From positions 124,001 through 188,000 of the forward strand of contig JAYKKR010000017.1 of assembly GCA_036971615.1 (NCBI GenBank): a stretch of DNA of 64,000 nt. Direction: 5' to 3'. Each line of letters opens with the position of its first letter. Within the stretch, counting starts at the first letter, position 1. This document shows positions 1 through 12,412 of this stretch, piece by piece. The DNA is from Amyloporia xantha. Taxonomy: Eukaryota; Basidiomycota; Agaricomycetes; Polyporales; Adustoporiaceae. A program made the position numbers and the translations under genes. The notes under the pieces are model-generated. The model had not been told where the DNA came from. It saw only the letters and a list, made by a program, of their open reading frames with translations, and ran no database searches.

Positions 1-1844
1 CGGCAGTCAACCAGTGCTGCACAGCCTTGGATCATGGGCGAGAAGGAAAGCATGGTTCAACGTCACTGTAACAGAGCCCGGCTGCGCATGACTCTGCATA
101 TGATTGGCATGTGTAATAGGCGAAAAAGCTGGCCAGTTCTACTCACCTCCGACAAAAACATAAGCATTCGAATGATATTCTTAGGAACGCAACGTCGTCA
201 GCTCGGTCTGTCCACCCCGTTCTTGGGGCGGTGGAGCTTCAAAGCATGAATTGCATGCGTGAACGCTCACTGGCGGACATAGTACAGTCTGCCGCTTTGG
301 ACCGAACGGTCTTGACGAATGGCTAGTCAAACACACAGATTCACCTCCTCGCAGATCGCAGCTGCCGATCACGTCTGAAACGGATGCAAGCGTGGCTCGA
401 AAGTCTCGCGGATCACTAGAGAGAAGATTAAAATGTGATTGCTCATGGCAACTAGGAACGTAACGGCATCCGACGAGCGATAGGATCAGCATCATCACAC
501 CGACAGGCACGCTTCCGGTTCGCCTTTCGCCGAGGAGACTTGAGCTACATTGTATATGACCTACCGACTCAATTCCACAGGCTACTTCCGTGCCAGCAGG
601 GTGGCTGTTTGAGTTGTTTGGAAAATCCAACGGACGCAAAAGTGCGCTCCGGTGGATGAACTCTCTCCAAATGTTCAACTTACCGATATTGATCCGATCT
701 AAAGTACAAGGCTGAGGCCCGAGGGGTTGCGGATGGCTGGCGGATGAGACAGTCAATTTGGTACCACTATTCGGAATTACTGGCGGCAAGCTGTGAGACA
801 AGGTAGCGGCCGACGCTTCGGTATAGCCACGACATGAAATACACAGCACCCGGGCACACAAGGTATTCCAGTTTCGTAGAGCAATTGTTAGGAATGTACT
901 GCCGCACCTCGTCAACATTGCAGTTGAATTATGGGCCGTATGCTGGCTTACCAGTGGCTGCGTATGTTGGCTGTACTTTTGCAAGCCGCGTGTGCCGGCG
1001 CGTGGGAAGAACAGAGCACGTGACTGCGTGACCGTGATTTCCGATGTTTGCGGAATAGGAAATAGACCCGGCTCTCGACCTGCTATCATTGTGCTCTGCA
1101 CACCGCATATGCAGGGCGGAACAGCTTGCACTACAGACTATCTCCAGCACGGAGATACACAGCGTCCGAGCTCACAAATCCTGAATATGCCGGCATGAAC
1201 ACCAACGGCCACCACTACCCCGCGACACCTGACTAGGACGTCGTACCGGCAACACTTGCGAAGATAGCCAGCGACGTGCGCAGCTGCGGGGAACTTCCCG
1301 TTCCCCATGCACTGTCCGCAACAAAGAAATTCCTTGCGATCGATTGCGTCAAGAGCTTCACGGTCAGGCATGTGTTTCGATGTCTGACACCTCCATTGCT
1401 TTCTTTCAGGACCCGTGTCGTGTTTACGGCTGCGATTCGTTGAAGGTTGCCGACTGTCCCTCGATGCAGGGAAGCAGTGCGCGGCATAGCTCGCTGTGTA
1501 CGTCAATCCATTGTACAGACGTGATGCCCTTAATGAAATCAGCAGTGTGGTACATGACAGACAATGCACCATGGAACTACTGTGCCATGAATACATTTGC
1601 GCTCCGTTGAGGTTACATGTTATCAATAAACGAACTCACACAATTCCATCCTTCACATCAGTCAAAGAGGCAATACATTAGCTATAGCAGCACCAGCTCC
1701 TGCACAGGATGAGCGGCGCCGAGAACACGGATCAACGACGAAATTGAGGCCACACCGAGATCTACGCCAGGAGGATCCTTCATATCAGAGCCAAAGTTTA
1801 CAGACCAGTGATCGGCGTACCAGATTGCTTAAGCCCGCAGCTCG
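1..1844. other. gene-poor stretch, nothing recognised
   Basis: I see no credible gene here. The longest open frame is a 316-codon minus-strand frame (181-1131) with no recognisable domain, and several shorter frames overlap it on both strands. There is no repeat array or tRNA-like fold that I could identify. It may be intergenic DNA or strongly decayed transposon sequence. Confidence 0.5.
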
Positions 1845-2756
1845 TCAACACGGACTCTTGGGACAGTAATTCTTAATGTGGCGTTCCAGCGAATCGAGCC
1901 GTCCAAGCTCGTGCTGACAGTGAGGGCACCGGCTAGCCGTGCTACGCAAATGGACTGCAGCGATGTGCTTTCCGAAGCTTTGATAGTTCATGTCTCTGTT
2001 ACAGACACCCTCCCAGTCCAGCCACTCGCATACCCCCCGCGCCCTGTTGTGCCATGGCTTCGTCTGGTTGAAATGGCGCTCTTTCAAGTGGCGCGCGATG
2101 CCAGCGGGGGACGTGTCGTCAAGTATGATGTTGCACTGCCCCCAGCGGCAATGGGCATTGATGACCGTGTTGGGAATCGCCTGGGGGACTGGTAGTGACA
2201 TGTTGGATGAGGCGACGATGGGGTTAGAATATTGATACATCGGGGGACTCTGGGCGTGCGTAGAGATAGCCGATTGATCTAGATGGTAAGAAGTACCGAG
2301 GTTTGGGTTTGCATAGTAAGATCCCTGTATGTTCTGGGTGGGCTGAGCAATCGAATTGATAGATGGCGCTTGCAATCCGTAATAGTCCATGTAGTGTACG
2401 GGTTGAGACGTTGGGAACTCGTACGAAGGCGACGCTGGCGGGTATTGTCCAGGCACGGGCAACTTGTCGTCAGACCTGCCATCGTGCGAGCTCGCGTCGA
2501 GAGTGTCATATCATCGGCAAGACTAACACGTACCCAAAGCCGCCCATAGCTTCCTGGGAAAGACCAGAATATTCGACGTACGGCGTGAATGATTGTCGGC
2601 TAGATCGCCTGTCAGCATGCGAAAATGCCATCGAGAGCAGAATCCCACTGACTGCGACATGGAAGATGATGCATGGGTAGATTCCACTGGCTCGATCTCA
2701 GTGGATGGGTATTGGTAGTCCCAATTTTCATCGGCGTTAGTCTGAGTGTCCCTCAT
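1845..2756 (-). CDS. three-finger C2H2-like zinc-finger protein (paralog A)
   Basis: Hand-spliced as three exons: 2756-2659, 2599-2534 and 2475-1845 (795 nt, 264 aa). The N-terminal part is low-complexity and rich in Pro, Ser, Tyr and Gln. The C-terminal third carries three Cys/His modules: C-x4-C-x14-H-x4-H, C-x8-C-x11-H-x4-H and C-x2-C-x12-H-x4-C. The spacing is identical to the paralog at 7861-8668, as is the pattern of two phase-2 introns, and this is why I extended the gene upstream of its open frame. The spacer motif SFGKHIAAVH is shared, with F replaced by Y in the paralog. The start ATG is the least certain part, and the first donor site (gtcgca) is weak. A DNA- or RNA-binding regulator is the natural guess from the fingers and the disordered N-terminus, but no target can be inferred. 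Confidence 0.72.
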
Positions 2757-5700
2757 GGCTGCACACCCGTGAACTTGGTAGCTAAAGTCGGCGATTGTGC
2801 TCGATTCGATGCGGTGCAATGGTGGTAGGGAACTCCGGAGACGGAGAAGGACAACGGGTAAGGTGATAGCTCTATAAGAGTGGGAGATGAGCGAGGGGAA
2901 CCTCGTGGACGCGCAAGCTACTTCTCTGTATGAACATATTAGTATCGGCTATTCCGCGATGGCTTCTGTATATCAGGTGCGCGCGCTCGGGATCTAAAAG
3001 GGGCCTGTAAAGATGCCGAGGGCATTGAGTGTATAATGTATGAGTGTCTCGCACGACAGCTCTTCCAGCGCCCAAATGGCAAGGTCTCGAGGTATTATTT
3101 GTATAGCATGCGCGCAGCAGACTAACTACAGCTGTAGTACAGAGCTTAGCCTGCCTCCGCTTAGTGCACAAGTCACGAGACCGATGGATCTTGATCGAGC
3201 ACCGATCAGACGCCGCGGAAGCATAATATCTCCTCGATGATTCGGTGGGTGGGAACAGTCCACCCGCCGGAATTTAGGTTGGTATCGTATCTCTGATACC
3301 GGCAGGGTAGGGCAGGATAATACAAGATATATCCAACAGTCATAGTGCTGCGGAAACACGGAGGAAAAACAAAGCAGATACTATGAGCCGCCATTCTGAT
3401 ATAGTATTGCATAATCTGGAATATATCTCACATGTCTCGAACATACTTAGTTCGTGCTACCGACGGAAGCTTGTGATTCGGATCGGAATGCCGTTACTCC
3501 TTACGTAAATTTCAAGGCAGAAAGAAAGTCCTACTTAGCTCAATGCCGGTCAATAGATTCTCGCGACGCGTTCCACCAACTACTGAGAGACGCTTGAGCT
3601 TGACGATGTGAGCGCCTGATGCGTGGAGCACGCTCGGGGACTTTGTCTAATGTGTTCCAGAAAGCCGAATTGGACTGCACCGCAGCGTGGCCGACTCCAT
3701 CGGGGGCTGGGACAGCTCGTTTGCGTTCAGAATCTTGGAGGTGGATGCAGCCGCGGTAAAGCTGAAAACCCGAGACCCAAGACTGCATCAAATGAGGAGG
3801 CAGGTGGCGGGATGAAGTGCTGGTGAACCTGCTCCGTCAGAATTCAACCCGCCTCATGTCCGATCCAGCCAGGCCTATTGAACGTGCATTTCATCTCTGG
3901 GCGGTTGTCGCCAAGGAGTAGCCGCCGCTAATGCCGAGACAGACTCTAGCGGACTCTGAGAGTCTGGCGGGATTGTTAGCGTGGGTGTTTCGCGTCGGCT
4001 GCTTGAGCTTGCTGAGGCCCTGGCGGACTTGATGGGTGACGCGACTTCCGGGGCATTGTATAGGGGCTAACTGAGCTCCGTCGTCATGCAAAATCGGGGA
4101 TGTTCACCTTGGCCCCGCGTATGTGCTGGATCACATTGCAATCCAGCCCACATTGGCTGCGGTTTGTTCCAGGCACGATAAACTGCAAAGAAATGCCAAG
4201 TACTGCGATCGCGATATCCCCATAACGGGTTTCACATTCGCTTTGTTCTGAGATTGAGTTATATCCGTTGTAAGCGGGGATCTCACCATGCCTGGCGCTG
4301 AGCCAGGTTATCTGGAACGATCTGCTGCGAATCATTGTCCATCGATTGAATTCATTCGACATAACCTGTCATAAATGGAGTGAAGGAACCGCGGGATGTA
4401 ATCAGCCAGTGCCGTTAGTGCTTTACTACCATGCCGAGTTATGCAGGCGCTCCTGAAGCGAGTGCGCGGGTCCAACAAGAGCAACTGTACTCTCACGGGA
4501 ATGTCTTGGGCATAAATCAAAAACTGATCACTAGAATGTCTCTTGACGGTGACTCTGAAACGAGATGCAAGTCAGCGCTTTACAAGCATCCGAGTACTAG
4601 TAGCAACGACTCGCCGGGCCTGCAAGGTAAACTTCATGACATCGGGCACCAAAAATAGACTACGTACTGTATACGTGAACCTTTAGGCAAAAAGAGCCAG
4701 CTGTAGTTTGGGATATCCACTTGCCCACTTTCGCAAAATTATGTGGCGATAGTAGGTTTCGCCTTGCACGTCGCCGCGGCTGCGAAGGCGCGCCATCAAC
4801 GCCAGCGCCCTACAGGCGCGCCAGTCACGTGGAATTCGGACGGGGGAATTGACGGGACACCGCAATCCTGCAGGTTTGCAACATCGTTCTCTCTCGCGCG
4901 AACGGAAAACTCAGCGACATTGATACGCTGTTCATCGGTAATGCCGGTAAATTTCTCGCAATGGTGACACTCACCACTGCTATCGCACATCTCATTGCCA
5001 CATCATATTATTCGTTAAATTGGCACTGCAGTCCGAGCAGCCTTTTCAGGGTATTGTTGTTTATCACTTCACGTAAAACCATGTGCTGGAATGACATGTC
5101 CGTTCCTCTAGATTAATATTACAAGTCATGATGTCAACTTACCATGTTCCTCTCATCGCGTTCCATGTCGGTGCTGAGGTGATTCGAAATTTGTCTCGTT
5201 CACTGGGCGGCAGGCACACATGAAAAATATGAAACATCAGGAAACGACGGAGGTAACAAAGACGTGGTTTTGATCGACGTCGGAGCTGGCCATACACTGA
5301 TCGGTGAATGTAGAAGAACAAACAAATAGAGGGGCGACCAGAGTAGTAACAGTAACAGTCGTTCACTGTTACTATTCAGCGGTCTTATTTAGTCTCCGTT
5401 GCTGACTAATCAGAAATGGATGACAATCGATCCATTTCAGGTCTTATTCGGCAGATGTGGACCATGCGCACAGGGACCTTACTATATGAGGCAATCAGTC
5501 CGGCCACAGCGAAAGCATCCCAGAAAGTCACGGCAGTCACGTGGAAAGCCTGGTATGAAGCCGGCCTGTTCCAATTATACGCCCTATCTCGTTAAATGCG
5601 CGAACAAGGCTTTAGCGTGCCCACCTGAGCGCGCCCGGTTCGGGGGACCCCCCGAGCGCAGCGAGGGAGGGGAGGGCGCGCGAATGGTGGGCCCTCTTTG

Positions 5701-7860
5701 CGCGCCCGGCAAAATTCCTGCCCACCGCGGACCCTTACCATTTATAGAAAACACCGCGATCGGCAGTAACACTGAGGTGAGAGTTACTATTACTACTCTG
5801 GTATATACTCATATGGTGCTGTAATAATTTCGCACACTCCAGCTCGTGAAAGCAATGCGGAGATGGCGGCCGTGCTATGGCGGCAGGTGACACGACGCGA
5901 CGTGCTTCCGGACACTTACGTAGTTTATTATTCTGCAGCACTGCTCATTGGTGCTCCAAGAAGAGTAGGCTGTGCCTTCCACTCTGTATTTCAAGCGGGA
6001 ACTTGGAACCAACGGGATCGCCATTCGCTTCGTGACTAGTGCCGATGGATACATTTCTCGCCAAAGAATAGAGCGGATCGTCAAGCTCGTCGTCATACCG
6101 ATTATTCTGCTGAACCAGACGCTGGTTGCCAGGAGTCTTGTTCAACTGAGAGGACATCGCACAAATAGCACCGCGGTGGAGAAAAGTGGAGCTCTGAAAC
6201 TTATTTTTTTTTGTCATTCCAGCTCATTGCACATTCAAAACTGTGCGAAGCACAGATACCGGTATGATATGGCACCATGGTCTATGACTCGGAGCTAATT
6301 TGCGGCTCAGTGCCTCGCCTTGATTGAGGTAAGGGACCGTGACGAGCAATGACTTATATGGTCAAAAGACACCATATGGAATGGACGACGGAACTGAGAT
6401 AACTGTATGCCTGAATGCAGGAAGAATAATTTTGCCCCCAGTAACCAGGAGTTTTCGGCAGTCCCACAGCTTGGGCTCGGGCTGATACAATTGCCTAACG
6501 TTGATACCAACAGCTCAGCAAGATACGGTCACGTTGGCATGCGCATAGGTCAGGTCCACGCACGTAACTAATACATTTGTGAAAATATGCAACTGATAAC
6601 AGCTGATCTCTCGAATACCACAGCTACCCGTCCAACAGTGGTCTTGGACCTCGTGAAGATGGTCGTGGAATGGACAATCTGCAACCATCAACGGGTAATG
6701 ATCTAGTAAAGGCGGACTCAAAGATCATTCGATGCCTTGGAGTATAATGGAAAGTATCATAATGTTGGTGAATTCGCATCTCGGTCCGCGTCACTGGCAA
6801 CCTGTTTCTCATGAATTTCATGCATGATTTTTCTTGAGTAATAAAAGCCTCTTAGCCCGACTAATTCATTAGATGTTTGTCACTGACTAGTCACATAGAC
6901 GCATATTGCTCGCAGGCCGATAATCGGCATTACAGTATAATTTTCGGCATCAGTAGACATGCAAATTTGAAATAATAAGACTTTGCCGAGATGCAGCAGT
7001 ATAATATTTTCTCATTACGCTGATAAACTTGGAGATCAGCTTCGTAGCCTGTTGCTCCAAACATAGTTTGTAGGATGTTGCTCAACTCCCTTCCACGTTG
7101 TGATCGGAACGAAAGTTTAGCTCACGAGCCAAGATCTAGAAAGTCGAGAACGCACAGCAAGCAGTCATCTTTGGATTCTCAATCAATCACTCAATCAGTC
7201 TTCGAATAATGCGAAACAGATATTATTCACCCTGATAGAGGCGTGTCATTGACCAACAAGTGGTAGTCGTGAGGGATATGTGATCGATGGCGAATACTAG
7301 AACTGCAGAAGCATAGCATCTTCACCGCCTTGCGCATCGCCACAGCCACATCAAATTGACTTTGTCTTCTCCCGGAGGGACAGGAATCAGGAGCTGAGTA
7401 CATCGCACTACATACATCTTATTCACAAAATAGATATCACGGAGATTGTCCGACCGATCAGATTCAAATGCCCCGTTCTTTCAGTCTATTTATTGCCCCA
7501 GACGGCATGATCGCGGAGTTCATTTGCAAGCCGTATTAAATTACTATTAATGGAGCTCCAACATGTTTGCACACGAGAGCACCTGCAATTCAAGCATCGT
7601 TATGTGCACGTGTATCGACGAAGTTTTTACATGCGGGAAGAGACTGTCTGGGCGGAACTTCCGATTACATTTATCCGAAGACCATCATAACTCACACAAT
7701 TAGTAGGTAATCGGCGAGGTTCGAGGCAGTCCGTTCTCAACAAGTTGTTTTGAAACCAGTGGGCGTAGATGGCTACACCGGAAAAGTCTCGCGTTAGTGC
7801 CTATGCCATACGAAGATATTGAACATAAGCGTACCGGTAGCACGTGGGCGCCAGTTTTGG
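2757..7860. other. long gene-poor stretch with one GC-rich palindrome
   Basis: About 5.1 kb without a frame that looks protein-coding. All frames are short and of random composition. A local AT-rich part lies around 6.8-7.6 kb and a GC-rich palindromic island at about 5.62-5.69 kb (listed separately). I found no tRNA, rRNA or recognisable transposon domain. Confidence 0.5.
5619..5692. repeat. GC-rich imperfect palindrome
   Basis: The outer arms read GCCCACC...GCGCGCCC and, inverted, GGGCGCGCG...GGTGGGC. Inside lie GGGGGACCCCCC and a CGAGCGCAGCGAGG block. The segment is far more GC-rich than its surroundings and could fold into a strong hairpin. It might be the end of a decayed mobile element. 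No coding role is visible. Confidence 0.5.
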
Positions 7861-8668
7861 TTATACAACTTCTCTCTCGCGGCAATAACGCTTCATATGA
7901 CGGTCCAGGGTATCAGGACGCACGAACTCACGGTGGCACATAGGGCACCGCCTTGAAATTGCGCCCAGGTGAACGGCCGCGATGTGCTTGCCGTAGCTTG
8001 CATAGTACATCTCCCGATCACAGATCTGTGCGCCATCCTTCCACTCACAGCACCCTCGTTTCTTTTTGTCCCATTTGCTGGAGTTGTCTCCGAGGTGATA
8101 GGTCCTCAGATGCCGCGTGATACCCGCGGGGGATAAGTCGTCGAGAACGATGGCGCACGATTCTCCCCAGCAGCATTGAAACCGCTGATGGTCGGGGTCG
8201 GAAGACGGCCCTACGTGTTCAAGCATCATGTCTGAATAAGCATGGGATGTAGCCGCATGATCAGATGGGACGGCATGGGGAATAGAGTATGGCTGATAAC
8301 TCGGATCGGGTTGAGCTAGAGGAAATTGGAAGAACGGAAACTCTGGAGGCGAAGAGACTCCTGAGAAATAAGGTAGGCTAGGTCTAAATCGATTACAGTG
8401 GTCATATGAGACCCTGGCGACGATTATGTGACATAACGATCACCCACATATCACTCGGGGCTGCTTCCGCTCCCCACGACTCGGCGTAAACGGGTAGTTG
8501 GCTATATGTTTGGGGTGGGTACAACGGCCAGCTGAGGGAGAGGGTCACGAGAATGTCCTACTAGGTATGAGAATGGAGAGCCCACATTGTCGGAGACGTC
8601 GAGAAAGCTATATCGTCAAATTCTAGATGCTCAGGATGCTCAGGCATCGAGTCATCGTACGAAGTCAT
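7861..8668 (-). CDS. three-finger C2H2-like zinc-finger protein (paralog B)
   Basis: Spliced as 8668-8586, 8531-8448 and 8383-7861 (690 nt, 229 aa). Both introns are GT...AG, phase 2 and 54-64 nt. The protein starts MTSYDDSMPE and has an acidic, then aromatic/Pro-rich N-terminus. Three Cys/His modules follow, with exactly the same residue spacing as paralog A: C-x4-C-x14-H-x4-H, C-x8-C-x11-H-x4-H and C-x2-C-x12-H-x4-C. The tail (MKRYCREREVV) is basic. Sequence outside the fingers has diverged strongly, so the pair is an old duplication or two members of a larger family. The likely role is a nuclear nucleic-acid-binding protein. That is inference from the fingers only. Confidence 0.8.
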
Positions 8669-10236
8669 GGGGATTTGAATGGAAGATCCTCGAGAATTAA
8701 CAGGGAGAACGATAGTGTTGAACACAAGACGACAGGAAGGGATTGAGGAGGGGTTTCGGTCACATCAACAGAGTTCTGTGGTCTTTTAAGGAGAGGCAGA
8801 TGAGATTTACGTACTAAAGAGAAGCCGGATCGGGGGAGCAAAGGCGCGTTTGGCTGTGTGTGCACATGTGCCCTAGCCTCGATATATAATCGTAGTTATA
8901 TATTACCATCTTCGATAAGCCCAATCCTGGAATTTTGAAGGATCCAGCGAGGAAAACCTGTGGCTTTTTGTCGTTCGTTCATTCCTCGAATATGATTATA
9001 ACAGCACCGAACTGAGATTATTGCTGCCTTTCGCGGACGACTGTTCCACAGACACACAGTCAGGCCTCAGGACTTCCGATATTATACTAGGGCCAGATCG
9101 AGCGGTGACCCAAGCCACACCGACTGAAGCCAATCGACCATCGGAAGCGCTGATGTGAGCACGAGGTAGACCCCTAGTACCTACTGATGGTTTCTCACAG
9201 CGATGGGCATTCAACTGAGAAGTAGGACAAGGGTTGGGCATCAGACAAGCCGAAGAAATGCTGAGGATACCACCATTCTTTGGATTGTGAGACCATGACT
9301 GGCATGAATGCTAATCACTCGAGGTTTCATTCCTTGGTCCGCTCCGCTATCAGCATGCCTGAGATATGCCATATTCACGAAACGAGCACGAACCGGATAG
9401 AGCCGTGTAACCTTGCTCCAAGAAGCAGATATCACAAACCCTATATAGCATTGTTCATGCAACTGCCACAGCTCGTCTGTCCAGAATGTCTCGGTGAAGG
9501 GCCGGGTTGATCAGAATGAAAGATGGAGTCCACAACCGCAAACAGCGGGGATGATCGTTTTAGAAGCAGACCTCGGTAGATCACACTTGTGCAGATATAA
9601 TCTATTCAAGGAGGCCGGAGCCATTCACAATGTAATGAAAAACAGCATTATCCGCGGCGCACCTCTGACACTAGTCGCTATACAGGACGTGGACGTCAAA
9701 TTCCTATCAGTCAGATAGATAGGTCCTATCAGTCAGATAGGAGTCGACGTAAGGGGCCGAAGTTTGCGAAGGTTACGTCGAACGTCTGCTAGGCGACGTC
9801 GAGAAAGCAGGCTTCGAAAATTTGGAACAAGCAGTTTCATCCCCAACCGAGTTTATTCGTTCAGTCGCCATATCCTGGGCAGACGATTCGCTCCCCGGAT
9901 AGTCTCGCGGATACAAGCTCAATTGATCATGACGGGTCAAAGCCCAGGATCAGGATGCCTGCCCCGCGTCACGTGATGGCGAGCTCGGATGATGGGAATG
10001 TGGCGGTCTCAGGCTCTCAGATTTCAGCCGTGAACCACCACAATCGTCTCTTCAACAGCAACACCGACGGCGGCAGGGGCGACGAGACAGAATTCTCTCC
10101 GTGTAGTGGTCTTGAACAACCATGACGGATGGGATCACAGTATCGCGGCAGGCTCAGGTCCGTAATAGATTTAATTTCCGCTCCTCAATATTTATCTGTG
10201 TCTGTCTAGACCGGCAACTCCACCGCCTCCTTGATA
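8669..10236. other. intergenic, nothing recognised apart from a short direct repeat
   Basis: No convincing gene. Short plus-strand frames such as 9764-9976 are Arg-rich but have no domain. A local direct repeat (CCTATCAGTCAGATAG twice) sits at about 9703-9740. Confidence 0.5.
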
Positions 10237-11835
10237 ATGGCCGGAGGAACGGTTGACCTGCAGCCATCCACTCCTCCACGAGGTCGTGTGCCGTCACGGT
10301 ACCCCGCGTCCCTCGCTCGAGGAGATCCCGGACGGGTCCCATTGCACCGGCGGGGGACGTCCAAGACGTACGAACGTCTCGAGGACCTGCTTCGGGAGGC
10401 AGGATACAAAGAAACGCGGATATTCACGCCCGAGGCGGAGCGGAGGGAAGCCGAGGCCGAACGGAAGAGCAGCGTGAAGGGTGGTGTAGACATGGTGGTG
10501 GGATACCTCTCGAGCTGGATGCCGAGTGCGGGCAGGAACAGCAGTCCCTTGAGCCCGAAGATGCAAGCATCAGCGGGTGGGCTACGGGAGGAGGCGCTAC
10601 ACAGGTCTTTGCCCTCGTCTCCCCTTGCTCACAAGCGCGCTTTACATCATGATGGCATCACGCGGGCGCCGAGCCCACTGTCGCTGTCACCGTCAGCTTC
10701 AGCGAGCACGATCGCGTCCATGCAGAGTCACACATCGGACAGCTCGGACGGCCACACTGTCAGCTACAAGCGCATTACCCAACAAAAGCATACACCCGCT
10801 CATCTCCTCCGTCCGCAATCCTCAGCATCGGGAAACCTGCGCACGTATGCGCAGGTATCAGCGGCGCAAGGATATCTGCGCCACATGGCGTCCGCGCCGA
10901 ACATGCCCAAACGCGTCCCCTCGACGCGAGACAGCTCCGTCTCACGCGTGTCGTTATTTACGAACGACCCCGCGCACCCCGCGTTACCATCCCGCTGGCT
11001 CGACTCCGTCGCCAAGGCGGTTGCTGGATCCGGGCATCCGCGTGCGCACGTTGGGGGTCCACAGTCCACTCGCCTCAGCCGGCCTTCGTCGCGGGCCTCA
11101 CGGCCGAAGAGGGAGGGCAGGTTCACGCTGTCCGACCAGACGAACAGGCCAGCATACGTCACGGGCCGCAGCGCGTCTGGGGCGCCGCCAGGTCTGACAT
11201 CGTACCTTTCGCCTGCAGAGATGGCGCCCAGCGCTGTAAGCACGGCGCGCGTCATGTGTAGATCTGCACCGGCGTCGCGCTCTTCTTCACGTTTGGGCGA
11301 CCGAACGGCTCCCGCGTCCCAGCGGGGGCGGCAGCGAGGCGACGTGACAAATAAAGGTAGCCACAAAGGGCGCAGACAGAGCAAATGCGACGGTGTCCCG
11401 ACTCTGGCGAGTACATGCATTGAGAATGACGCATGGGGTACACACTGGGTAGACGGCCAGCGCGTATCTCTGTCTCTGACCGGTGGGCGTGAAGAGCTTG
11501 GCGTAGACAATGATGGCGACGGTGTTGACGACGATGACGACGATGACGAAGGAGAACTCGACTTTGCGCGGCTGCTCGTACCTCCGAAGCGGCAATACTC
11601 CATTCAGAGCCTCCGGCGGCATCTGCATAATAGCCGTAGCAATCTCCGCGAACGCCATGAGACTTGGGATGATGAAGACGAATTTGGCACTCAGGTTCGC
11701 AGCCGCAGGGAGCCAATGGACGACGGTGAAGGCCACGGATGGGAGGCTATGGGCGTCCCTGGTTTCAATAATGCTCCGACGAAGCGAAGAAGAGGGCTGC
11801 CCGGCGGATGGGCAAATCTTTCTACTCGGTCATAG
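10237..11835 (+). CDS. serine/arginine-rich protein of unknown function
   Basis: A single long open frame of 532 codons from an ATG at 10237 (MAGGTVDLQP). I recognise no domain. A helical, charged segment (about residues 40-80: KTYERLEDLLREAGYKETR...) is followed by a long Ser/Pro/Arg-rich disordered region, an acidic aspartate run (VDDDDDDDEGELD, about residue 430) and a conserved-looking motif LLVPPKRQYSIQSLRRHL near the C-terminus. A basic cluster (TKRRRGLPGG) close to the end could be a nuclear localisation signal. Frame consistency over 1.6 kb and high GC in third positions support coding. One or more in-frame short introns in the acidic region cannot be excluded. Long minus-strand frames here are shadows. 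Confidence 0.6.
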   Translation: MAGGTVDLQPSTPPRGRVPSRYPASLARGDPGRVPLHRRGTSKTYERLEDLLREAGYKETRIFTPEAERREAEAERKSSVKGGVDMVVGYLSSWMPSAGRNSSPLSPKMQASAGGLREEALHRSLPSSPLAHKRALHHDGITRAPSPLSLSPSASASTIASMQSHTSDSSDGHTVSYKRITQQKHTPAHLLRPQSSASGNLRTYAQVSAAQGYLRHMASAPNMPKRVPSTRDSSVSRVSLFTNDPAHPALPSRWLDSVAKAVAGSGHPRAHVGGPQSTRLSRPSSRASRPKREGRFTLSDQTNRPAYVTGRSASGAPPGLTSYLSPAEMAPSAVSTARVMCRSAPASRSSSRLGDRTAPASQRGRQRGDVTNKGSHKGRRQSKCDGVPTLASTCIENDAWGTHWVDGQRVSLSLTGGREELGVDNDGDGVDDDDDDDEGELDFARLLVPPKRQYSIQSLRRHLHNSRSNLRERHETWDDEDEFGTQVRSRREPMDDGEGHGWEAMGVPGFNNAPTKRRRGLPGGWANLSTRS

Positions 11836-12338
11836 TCTTTGCTACCACCCGCGTCGCCGTTTCTCTCTTTCCACCGATGACGAATCTCAGGCTGACAGGC
11901 CAATAACGAAGACGTAGTGTGAAGCATGTACGGATATTTCATCAAGAGACTGATCGCCGCATTCTATCCATTGGGATCCTGGATTCACATATATTTTAAT
12001 ATCGTGCGACAAGCTTCCTTTGCTTCATCACCCGCATTCATTCAAGCTTATTCTCCCCGCATTCCGCAATGGCTTATAATCGTATACATAATCATTCCAG
12101 ATCACTCCCCTCCTTCATTGTGCCTATAAGCTAAAGTATTAAGACCCTGACTCGTTACCTCATGCATCCTTCCTTTCCAACATCACATATTCCAGTAATG
12201 CTGTAGACTTGGTCAGCCCACAATATTGTATCATTGCATCGGATGGCTTGAAACACTGCGGAAGAGCAGCTCAAGTAACAAACCCGATCTTATCATTGGT
12301 GTACGTGCAGTGCTAGCAACTCGATTCTTCTGTGAATC
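11836..12338. other. AT-rich intergenic spacer
   Basis: About 500 bp between the unknown gene and the inverted transposon pair. It is AT-rich, with no open frame of interest. It probably holds the 3' UTR of the upstream gene. Confidence 0.5.
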
Positions 12339-12339
12339 A

Positions 12340-12412
12340 GGGCCTGTTCGGCCACGAAGCGTGAGCTTAGCTTAGACAAAGCGCCCGCGCAGAAGCTTAG
12401 ATACGGACATCG
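12340..12412 (+). repeat. terminal inverted repeat, outer left end of MITE copy 1
   Basis: About 73 bp beginning GGGCCTGTTCGG. Its reverse complement appears at 12949-13021 (inner end of copy 1) and at the outer end of copy 2, ending at 13646. Confidence 0.85.

Noticed and set aside
181..1131. 316-codon minus-strand open frame
   Set aside because: No recognisable domain, amino-acid composition looks random, and several other frames are open over the same bases.
11252..11736. Hydrophobic minus-strand frames opposite the Ser/Arg-rich gene (membrane-like segments)
   Set aside because: They mirror the GC-rich, Asp/Ser/Arg codons of the plus-strand gene; a run of aspartate codons reads as hydrophobic residues on the other strand.
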